NCBI RefSeq assembly: GCF_047634455.1
Contig: NZ_JBLIAI010000017.1
Span: 1 to 49,746, forward strand
Source of the DNA: Maritalea sp047634455
Lineage (GTDB): Bacteria > Pseudomonadota > Alphaproteobacteria > Rhizobiales > Devosiaceae
Direction of reading: 5' to 3'
DNA: 49,746 nucleotides
Part shown: positions 43,541 through 49,746 of the stretch, piece by piece
How positions within the stretch are numbered: the stretch's first letter is position 1
Layout of the letters: the number at the start of each line of letters is the position of its first letter
Notes under the pieces: model-generated
What the model was told of the DNA's origin: nothing
Databases searched by the model: none
Seen by the model: the letters and a program-made list of their open reading frames with translations, nothing else
Program-made: the position numbers and the translations under genes

Positions 43541-44233
43541 CTAGAGCAGCAGTTCGATCTCCTTGGCGAATTGTTCAACCGATATTACCCCAGCTAGCTT
43601 CTTGCCATTCACATAAAAGGTTGGTGTCGCTTCCAAGCCAAATTCTTCCACAGCTTGATTGCGCGCCTTCTCTAGTCCCTTGAAAAGGTCTTGGTTTGTC
43701 AAGCAAGCTTCGAAACTTTCCTGTGTAAATCCACTATTTATCGCCACTTTTGCCATTTCCGCCTTGGAATTGGCGCTTTGCGACCATTGTCGCATAGTTT
43801 CGAAGTAAGACGTTATTATGGGGTAATAATCCGCCGCAGGGTCGTCGCAAGCTGCAACCATGAACACCACGGCGTCCAAAACTGAACGGGTAAGTGGACG
43901 CATTGTAAAACGCACTTTGCCCGTATCGATGAATTGTCGTTTGAACTCTGGGAACACGTTGAGATCGAAGTTTGCACAATGCGGGCATGTAGGTGACGCA
44001 TATTCGATGATCGTCACTTTGGCGTTTTCATCACCCAACCAATGATCTTCAAAACCCAAAGGTTTCATCAGATCGCCGGTGCGTGTGATCTCTTCACCAC
44101 TGGACTTCGTATCGTTGGATGACACACTTGTTTGATTGTTAGCTTCGCTATTTGCGGCGTTTTCGCAACCTGCAAGCAATAATGCTCCAAAGCTTGCGCC
44201 TGTAACCAGGGCTGTTCTGCGGTTAAATTTCAC
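43541..44233 (-). CDS. DsbA-like thiol-disulfide oxidoreductase, lipoprotein
   Basis: A 230-residue thioredoxin-fold protein of the DsbA family. It has a lipobox (LLLAGC, Cys23), a Ser/Asn-rich linker, and the active site CPHC (Cys83-Cys86) in YASPTCPHCANFD; the cis-proline loop is ATPTFYVNG. The protein should sit at the outer face of the inner membrane and oxidise or isomerise envelope thiols. Start is GTG 44233. It is followed by smc after 30 bases, as in related genomes. The absence of a DsbB in the window says nothing about the genome. Confidence 0.9.
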   Translation of the reverse strand: MKFNRRTALVTGASFGALLLAGCENAANSEANNQTSVSSNDTKSSGEEITRTGDLMKPLGFEDHWLGDENAKVTIIEYASPTCPHCANFDLNVFPEFKRQFIDTGKVRFTMRPLTRSVLDAVVFMVAACDDPAADYYPIITSYFETMRQWSQSANSKAEMAKVAINSGFTQESFEACLTNQDLFKGLEKARNQAVEEFGLEATPTFYVNGKKLAGVISVEQFAKEIELLL

Positions 44234-44339
44234 GTCCCCAAACTCCTCAATAAAATCGGTTGTGCGATGTTACATAAGTGAAACGTTGCCGCAAGAGGGC
44301 AAAATGCGTCCCTTTCCTTACATTGACGTACGTTGTTGC

Positions 44340-44894
44340 CTATCCACACCGCAAAATGGCGATTTGTGTGTCGCCATAATTGCGGCTGTCGAGTTCGGTC
44401 AACTCATCAGGAATTGTGAGCTCTGCTGACTTCGCCTCTTCCCAAACAATAATTGCTTGGTCCGCAATCCAATTGCCATCAAGGGCTGCGCGCAACGCCT
44501 TTTCGCCCAAGCCCTGATTGTAGGGTGGGTCGAGAAACACCAGGTTGCACGGCGGGATGCGCTGCACTTGCCCCAAATCGGTCGCATCACGGCGCAACAT
44601 ACGGGCCTGGCCAGCCACACCAAAATCTTGAATATTTTCACGCATCAATGCACGGGCTTCAACGCCCGTATCGACAAAGGTTGCGTGTTCTGCTCCACGC
44701 GACAGAGCTTCTAAGCCGAGCGCGCCGGTTCCGGCGAACAAATCCAAGACCCGCACTTCATGAAACGCCGGGCCAAAATGGTTGGCCAAAATGTTGAACA
44801 GGCTTTCGCGCACCCGATCCGACGTGGGCCGAATCTCATCGGTTTCGGGCGAGTGCAGTTTCTTGCCGCGAAATTTTCCTGCTACAATACGCAT
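44340..44894 (-). CDS. rsmD: 16S rRNA (guanine-966-N2)-methyltransferase RsmD
   Basis: A 184-residue Rossmann-fold methyltransferase that modifies G966 of 16S rRNA. MRIVAGKFRGKKL at the N-terminus, RPTSDRVRESLFNIL, VLDLFAGTGALGLEALSRGA for SAM binding and FLDPPYNQG for the catalytic site are standard. ATG 44894 is used, since the TTG one codon upstream is redundant. It follows the rluB-type gene with a 21-base gap, an arrangement common in this class. Confidence 0.96.
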   Translation of the reverse strand: MRIVAGKFRGKKLHSPETDEIRPTSDRVRESLFNILANHFGPAFHEVRVLDLFAGTGALGLEALSRGAEHATFVDTGVEARALMRENIQDFGVAGQARMLRRDATDLGQVQRIPPCNLVFLDPPYNQGLGEKALRAALDGNWIADQAIIVWEEAKSAELTIPDELTELDSRNYGDTQIAILRCG

Positions 44895-44915
44895 CAAAAG
44901 CCCTATGACCTGCCG

Positions 44916-46619
44916 CTATTTGCGCGACTTTGGTGGCGCAGCACGCCGATTTGGATTGGCGTTGGGATTGCTCGAACGCGAACTTGCTGGACGACCTGTG
45001 GGTTTGCCCGCAGGTTTGCCAGTTGGTTTGCCACCGCCTGGTTTGCCAGCAGATGGACGTCCACCACTGCGTGGCTTGCCGTATCCGCGGCTATCATCGG
45101 GTTTGGCCGACACAAAGGTTTTGTTTTTGCCGCCACCTGAGCGGCTCGGTGGACGTGAAGAGCTGGCACCGCGTGCGTCATCACGTGATGGACGATCTTC
45201 GCGTTTTACAAACGCGCCACGGCGGTCATTCGATGTGCGATCATCACGGCGTGGGCCACTTGATTTGCCTTTTTGTGGACGGCCACCACGTTCTTCAAAA
45301 GACTTGTTGTCGCTAGACGGACGGCGGTCACGATCACCAAACGGCTTTTTCTCACCAAAGGATTTTTTATCGCCATACGGTTTTTTGTCGCCAGATGGTC
45401 GACGATCTGTGTTCGCGGGTTTGTTGCGGGCGTCTGACTGTCCACGGCTTGGCTCGCGGCGACCTGGGCCACCGCTTTTATCGCTGTAGGCTTTCTTGTC
45501 ACCAAAAGACTTTTTATCGCCAAAGGATTTTCCGCCACGGTCACCGCCGCCGCGTTTGCCATCATCCCGGCGATTGCCGCCACGACGATCATCATCGCCC
45601 TCTTCGCGTTTCACAGGCGTATCGATTATTTCGGTACGGCCATCAGCAAAGAACACTTTAGATTTTGGGCTAACTTCTTCAGGGCGATTATCTTCGTATT
45701 TTTTGCGTACTGGGCGAAGAGGTCGATCAATGCGGCCAATTGGCTTGCCCGCTGGTTTTACAGGCTCTTGTGGCTTTCCGCGCGATTGGAATTGATTACG
45801 CGTTGGCTTTTTGATTTCGACTGGCACGATTGGCCCTTCAAAATCAACGCCTGCATCTTTGGCCAGTTTTGCGCTCAGCTGATCTTTGAGCATCCGGGTT
45901 TTCACCGCAACGATTTCGCCGACCTTCATTTCATTTAGCTGGAACGGACCATAGGAAAGGCGGATCAATCGGTTTACGTCCAACCCGAGGGCGGCAAGCA
46001 CGTTTTTGACTTCGCGGTTTTTGCCCTCTTTCAGGGAAATCACGATCCAAGCATTGGCACCCTGCTGACGTTCAAGCGTTGCTTCAATCGCGCCGTAATG
46101 CACTTTATCAACCGTAATACCGTCTTTGAGTTCGTCTAAACGTTCTTGGGTGATGCGACCATGCGCGCGCACCCGATAGCGGCGCGTCCAACCGGTAGAT
46201 GGCAATTCAAGCACCCGCTTGAGCCCACCCTCGTTTGTCAACATCAACAAACCCTCGGTGTTGATGTCCAAGCGACCAATGGTTAGTACACGCGGCAAAC
46301 CCACTTTTTCAAATTCGTCAAAAACCGTTGGGCGGCCGTCGGGGTCGCTCTCGCTGACCACCAGCCCCGCAGGCTTATAATAAAGCCACATGCGCGTGGC
46401 TTCTTTTTGCGCCAATCGAGCGCCATCGACGGTGATTTTGTCTTTTTCGGTGACATTGAAGGCTGGGGTTCTGATGACCTTGCCATTGACCGAAATCCGG
46501 CCCTCTTCAACCCAAGTTTCAGCCATACGGCGAGAACAGTGGCCCGACCGAGCAATAACTTTGGCGATGCGCTCGCCGTCGCGCGGTTTGTGAGGCGCGC
46601 CTTTTTTGTCAGTCGCCAT
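44916..46619 (-). CDS. rluB: Pseudouridine synthase, RluB/RsuA family, with long disordered C-terminal tail
   Basis: The 567-residue protein has an S4 RNA-binding domain (about 17-63) and an RsuA-type catalytic domain (about 75-260) with the active-site Asp118 in GRLDINTEGLL, and KEGKNREVKNVLAALGL. RluB makes pseudouridine at position 2605 of 23S rRNA. About 300 residues after position 270 are low-complexity: Arg, Lys, Asp, Gly, Ser and Pro-rich, with imperfect repeats such as SFGDKKSFGDKKAYSDK (365-381) and GKPTGKPAGKPTG (530-542). Such tails are seen in some alphaproteobacterial members. The symbol rests on family level; RluE/RluF-like substrates are possible. Confidence 0.88.
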   Translation of the reverse strand: MATDKKGAPHKPRDGERIAKVIARSGHCSRRMAETWVEEGRISVNGKVIRTPAFNVTEKDKITVDGARLAQKEATRMWLYYKPAGLVVSESDPDGRPTVFDEFEKVGLPRVLTIGRLDINTEGLLMLTNEGGLKRVLELPSTGWTRRYRVRAHGRITQERLDELKDGITVDKVHYGAIEATLERQQGANAWIVISLKEGKNREVKNVLAALGLDVNRLIRLSYGPFQLNEMKVGEIVAVKTRMLKDQLSAKLAKDAGVDFEGPIVPVEIKKPTRNQFQSRGKPQEPVKPAGKPIGRIDRPLRPVRKKYEDNRPEEVSPKSKVFFADGRTEIIDTPVKREEGDDDRRGGNRRDDGKRGGGDRGGKSFGDKKSFGDKKAYSDKSGGPGRREPSRGQSDARNKPANTDRRPSGDKKPYGDKKSFGEKKPFGDRDRRPSSDNKSFEERGGRPQKGKSSGPRRDDRTSNDRRGAFVKREDRPSRDDARGASSSRPPSRSGGGKNKTFVSAKPDDSRGYGKPRSGGRPSAGKPGGGKPTGKPAGKPTGRPASSRSSNPNANPNRRAAPPKSRK

Positions 46620-46664
46620 TTTTGGCTCCGATTAAAATAAGTGTTGGCGCGGTGTAACGGTTTG

Positions 46665-47291
46665 TTAGTTGCCTTGCAATGCCGCTTTTATATCTGGCGG
46701 ACATAATGGGCTATCCAACGGCACCAAATCGCCATTATCGGCCAAGCAAATCAAATCCTGCCCACCAACTTTGGTAAAATAGCGCTCAGGTGGCAAATAT
46801 AGCGGACGATTTTTGCCCGATGTTAGCGCCTTGGCGTAGGATTCTCGCTGTTCGCGGAACCGTCGGGCCACTTCTGCCATTTCCTCGGGGGTAAAAGGAC
46901 GCCCCTTTACAGCACTAAGATCGACGACCCGCGCGCCGCGCAACAGGCGAATTTCGTTTTCTGTCAATTTGGACGTATCAAGCAAAACCTTGTCGCTGTC
47001 TTCAGGAAGTGCAGCGTTTTGCGTGCTCTTGGTCGGAATGGGCAAAACTGCCGAATCTTTTGGCAATACGAGGGGCGCGCGTTCAGACTTCAGGTCATCT
47101 TTTTTCTCGCGTTCAAGCAGACCAATACCTTGAGCAGTCGCGGTTAACACTTCGCGCTCGAACGTTTCACCATCTTTAAACGCGTTGGTGCCTTCAACCG
47201 TGGTGCAGGCTGCAAGCGCAAAAATTGATACACCAAGTAGTGCAAATTGGATGGGGCGCATTGCCGAGCGATTGAAAACTGAAAAACTCAT
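46665..47291 (-). CDS. Putative lipoprotein of unknown function
   Basis: A 208-residue protein with a signal peptide ending in the lipobox FALAAC (Cys29). The mature part is charged, with KSERAPLVLPKDSAVLPIPT and an RLLRGARVVDLSAVKGRPF motif, and ends LICLADNGDLVPLDSPLCPPD. I know no named domain for it. ATG 47291 has AAGGA about nine bases upstream; an ATG at 47258 lacks a ribosome site. It lies between lspA, the lipoprotein signal peptidase that would process it, and the rluB gene; related genomes also have a lipoprotein after lspA. Confidence 0.8.
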   Translation of the reverse strand: MSFSVFNRSAMRPIQFALLGVSIFALAACTTVEGTNAFKDGETFEREVLTATAQGIGLLEREKKDDLKSERAPLVLPKDSAVLPIPTKSTQNAALPEDSDKVLLDTSKLTENEIRLLRGARVVDLSAVKGRPFTPEEMAEVARRFREQRESYAKALTSGKNRPLYLPPERYFTKVGGQDLICLADNGDLVPLDSPLCPPDIKAALQGN

Positions 47292-47372
47292 GGTTGCGTC
47301 CTTAACTCCAACTCACCGAAAAAGCGGCTTCTTTTGATCGTTTGAATTCGCTAAACGTGAAATCAGGCGATT

Positions 47373-47846
47373 TTAGGCCTTTTCGCCTTTTGATGTGAAC
47401 ATATCCCACACTAACGCGGCAAGGCCAAGAGCAATTGCTACATCTGCAAGGTTAAAAATGTACCAGTTATAACCAAACGCATGGAACGAAAAGGAGTCAG
47501 CCACCGCGCCATAGAACACCCGATCCAATATATTACCCAGAGCTCCGCCCAGCGTGATCGCCAAGCCCCAGCGGACAAGGTTTGCGGTGGAAGTCGCCCA
47601 CCAATAGGCCAATCCAGCACTGGCAATCAGCATTATGGCAATTAGGCCCCACGCCGGAATCGCTGCAAAAAGCCCATATGAGATGCCGGTGTTCCACACC
47701 AGAACATAGTCAAAAAATGGCGTGACAGGCACGTATTCACCACCTTGCCAGCCGACAATTTTAATCACGTAGAACTTATGCAGCTGATCGACCAGCGCCG
47801 CCAAAATGAAGGCAAAAATCGATTTATGTGCGAAATTTGCCTTCAT
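47373..47846 (-). CDS. lspA: Lipoprotein signal peptidase (signal peptidase II)
   Basis: A 157-residue membrane aspartyl protease that cleaves the signal peptide of prolipoproteins. It has four helices and the catalytic residues Asp108 in GGALGNILDRV and Asp135 in FNLADVAIAL. The N-terminal DQLHKFYV motif is also present. ATG 47846 is chosen because the first in-frame start at 47888 lies in the ileS C-terminus. It begins four bases after the ileS stop codon, so the two are co-transcribed, a common pair in proteobacteria. Confidence 0.95.
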   Translation of the reverse strand: MKANFAHKSIFAFILAALVDQLHKFYVIKIVGWQGGEYVPVTPFFDYVLVWNTGISYGLFAAIPAWGLIAIMLIASAGLAYWWATSTANLVRWGLAITLGGALGNILDRVFYGAVADSFSFHAFGYNWYIFNLADVAIALGLAALVWDMFTSKGEKA

Positions 47847-47850
47847 TGTT

Positions 47851-49746
47851 TTATGCTCCAGCCAATTCGCGCAACGCTTGCGCGTCACGCAACGTCACGT
47901 CTGGATATTCAGGATCGGTGCCAACTTCTGGCAAAACCTTCCACGAGCGCTCGCACTTTTTACCCGTCGCCATTTTCGGTACCACAGCAACACCCGTTAC
48001 CTCGTCGAGGCGGAATGCATCGGCTGGGCCTTCACTTTGCAGCACATTGGCTTGGCTGGTGATCGCGATTTCGGCGACATCTTGGCCCTGCAAAGCTGCA
48101 AAAAGATCGGCATCTGCCACATAAATATCTGGCGCAGATTCAAGCGACGAACCGATACGTTTTTCGCGGCGTTCTATTTCTAGCGCGCCATTAACGACAC
48201 GACGGACTTTGCGAATTTTCGCCCATTTGGCTGCCAATTCATCATTCAACCAAGTTGCAGGGATGGTTGGGAACTGGCGTTTGTGCACAGATGAGCCCTC
48301 TTCTGGGTTCCGCTCCAACCAGACTTCTTCCATGGTGAAGGCCATGATGGGCGCAAGCCAAGCGGTCAAGCATTCATAAAGCGTGTTCAACACTGTCAGC
48401 GACGATTTGCGGGTATTGCTGGATTTTGGATCGCAATAAAGCGCGTCTTTACGGATATCAAAGTAAAGCGCTGATAGATCAGCCGTCATGAAATTAAACA
48501 GGGTTGCAAATACCCGCTTAAAGTCAAAATTGGCATATGCGTCACGCACTTCTTTGTCGAGTTGGGCGATACGATGCAACATATACTGCTCAAGCTCTGG
48601 CATATCCGCCGCGTCGACTGTTTCAGCCGCATCGAAATGCGCCAAGCTGCCCAACAAGAAACGTAATGTGTTGCGCATTTTGCGGTAGGCATCAACAGTG
48701 GTTTTGATCGCTTCGTCACCCACACGACTATCTTCTGTGAAATCGATAGAGGCAGACCAGAGGCGCAAAATATCAGCACCATATTGTTTGATCAGGTCTT
48801 GCGGCGCGACGATATTGCCCAAAGATTTGGACATTTTGCGGCCATCTTTATCCATCGTGAAACCGTTGGTGATCACGGTTTTATAGGGCGCAACGCCACG
48901 TGTGCCACAGGCTTCAAGCAATGATGATTGGAACCAGCCCCGGTGTTGGTCGGATCCCTCAAGAAAAACATCTGCAGGCCAAGCGTGGTCTTTGCGTTTT
49001 TCCAGCACGAAGGCATGGGTTGACCCACTGTCAAACCAAACATCCAAAATGTCAGTAACCTTGTGCCACTCGCTTGCATCATAGTCGCTGCCAAGAAAAC
49101 GCTCACTCGCGCCCTCAACATACCAAGCGTCTGCGCCTTCAGCTTCAAAAGCATCGGCAATGCGTTTGTTAACCGCTTCGTCTTTAAGAACAGTGCCGTC
49201 TTCTTTTGCGAACACGCAAATTGGCACGCCCCAGGTGCGCTGACGCGAAAGCACCCAATCTGGGCGACCTTCAACCATTTTGCGCAAGCGGTTTTGGCCG
49301 GTTGCTGGTTCAAAACGTGTTTTGTCAATGGCGTTCAATGCGCGGGTTCGCAACGTATCGCCCTCGCCGCCAATATCGCGGTCCATGTAAACGAACCATT
49401 GCGGCGTATTGCGGAAGATGATCGGTTTTTTTGAACGCCAAGAATGCGGATATGAGTGCTTCACGCGACCACGGGCAACCATATTGCCACGAGCGGCAAG
49501 TTCGGTGATCACCTTTTGGTTGGCATCGCCCTTTTTGCCCTTGTCATCAATAATGCGCGCGCCTTCAAAGCCCGGTGCATCCTTGGTGTAATAACCGCTA
49601 TCATCCACGCAGAACGGGATGTTTGGATCGATGCCACGCGCTTCAAGGTCGCGCGCATTGTTCATCCAGATTTCAAAGTCATCTCGGCCATGACCGGGTG
49701 CCGTATGCACAAATCCTGTACCTGCATCGTCGGTGACGTGCTCACC
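47851..49746 (-). CDS. ileS: Isoleucine-tRNA ligase, C-terminal 631 residues (partial)
   Basis: The frame is open to the right window edge and enters as GEHVTDDAGTGFVHTAPGHG, the end of the editing (CP1) domain. The class I motif LSRQRTWGVP, the DVWFDSGSTH segment and the KMSKS loop (DGRKMSKSLGN) are present, followed by the anticodon-binding domain and a C-terminus ending ALRELAGA. About 300 N-terminal residues, including the HIGH motif, are outside the window. The enzyme charges tRNA-Ile. It is the first of the pair ileS-lspA. Confidence 0.97.
   Translation of the reverse strand, partial: GEHVTDDAGTGFVHTAPGHGRDDFEIWMNNARDLEARGIDPNIPFCVDDSGYYTKDAPGFEGARIIDDKGKKGDANQKVITELAARGNMVARGRVKHSYPHSWRSKKPIIFRNTPQWFVYMDRDIGGEGDTLRTRALNAIDKTRFEPATGQNRLRKMVEGRPDWVLSRQRTWGVPICVFAKEDGTVLKDEAVNKRIADAFEAEGADAWYVEGASERFLGSDYDASEWHKVTDILDVWFDSGSTHAFVLEKRKDHAWPADVFLEGSDQHRGWFQSSLLEACGTRGVAPYKTVITNGFTMDKDGRKMSKSLGNIVAPQDLIKQYGADILRLWSASIDFTEDSRVGDEAIKTTVDAYRKMRNTLRFLLGSLAHFDAAETVDAADMPELEQYMLHRIAQLDKEVRDAYANFDFKRVFATLFNFMTADLSALYFDIRKDALYCDPKSSNTRKSSLTVLNTLYECLTAWLAPIMAFTMEEVWLERNPEEGSSVHKRQFPTIPATWLNDELAAKWAKIRKVRRVVNGALEIERREKRIGSSLESAPDIYVADADLFAALQGQDVAEIAITSQANVLQSEGPADAFRLDEVTGVAVVPKMATGKKCERSWKVLPEVGTDPEYPDVTLRDAQALRELAGA

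Noticed and set aside
44782..45489. Plus-strand open frame of 235 residues, Arg/Pro/Leu-rich
   Set aside because: It is the antisense shadow of the low-complexity tail of the rluB-type gene; its composition mirrors that repeat and it has no ribosome site.
1..49746. tRNA, rRNA, CRISPR array, prophage or integrated element
   Set aside because: No cloverleaf with TTCGANTC-type loop, no rRNA segment, no regularly spaced direct repeats and no integrase, transposase or phage gene could be seen by eye.

Overview
The window is housekeeping chromosome of an alphaproteobacterium, most likely of the order Hyphomicrobiales (Rhizobiales). Supporting this are the cox cluster order (coxB-coxA-ctaB-small membrane protein-ctaG-coxC-SURF1-thrC-M16 peptidase-GNAT), the block ubiA/DUF6101/cysQ-like/DUF4170/DUF374-type acyltransferase, a DUF2093 protein, an IalB-family protein and a plant/alphaproteobacterial-type glutamate-cysteine ligase. 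By eye the base composition is near 50% GC, low for the order; a Devosia/Maritalea-like relative is a guess only. There are no rRNAs, tRNAs, CRISPR arrays, phage genes or recognisable insertion sequences.

Layout. (1) 1-2333, minus strand: glycine cleavage operon gcvT-gcvH-gcvPA (gcvPA runs off the left edge), led by a tandem glycine riboswitch. (2) 2385-5111: a redox/envelope group (lipoprotein, Prx5-type peroxiredoxin, stand-alone DsbD-alpha-like protein), divergent from a YqgE/AlgH gene. (3) 5114-11395, minus: a membrane PAS-GGDEF-EAL protein, GNAT acetyltransferase, M16 peptidase and threonine synthase. (4) 11427-17524, minus: aa3-type cytochrome c oxidase subunits and assembly factors, with an intrinsic terminator between coxC and SURF1. 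(5) 17525-22903: IalB-family protein, MATE exporter, DUF1127 protein, two LysR regulators and a DUF4386 membrane protein. (6) 22900-31605: gshA, rsmE, ubiA, DUF6101, cysQ-like, DUF4170, acyltransferase, then a minus-strand xseA-DUF2093-LpxB-related operon. (7) 31711-38963: purD, acyl-CoA synthetase plus enoyl-CoA hydratase, patatin-like protein, tadA, mutL. (8) 38964-40051: a GFA-domain gene embedded in REP-like palindromic repeats, the only clearly accessory-looking stretch. (9) 40052-49746, minus: smc, a DsbA-like lipoprotein, rsmD, an rluB-type pseudouridine synthase with a very long disordered tail, a lipoprotein, lspA and ileS (cut by the right edge).

Functional links. The cox block is a nearly complete oxidase assembly line: heme O synthesis, CuB insertion, the three core subunits and SURF1. 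The gcv block is a glycine-induced catabolic operon. The 26-30 kb stretch is envelope-lipid related, and the usual Kdo-transferase/LpxK genes of related genomes are not in it; an LpxB-related protein lies there instead. I did not find a convincing wholly new multi-gene system. The best leads are that LpxB-related gene, the repeat-flanked GFA cassette, the rluB tail, and several palindromes at divergent promoters.
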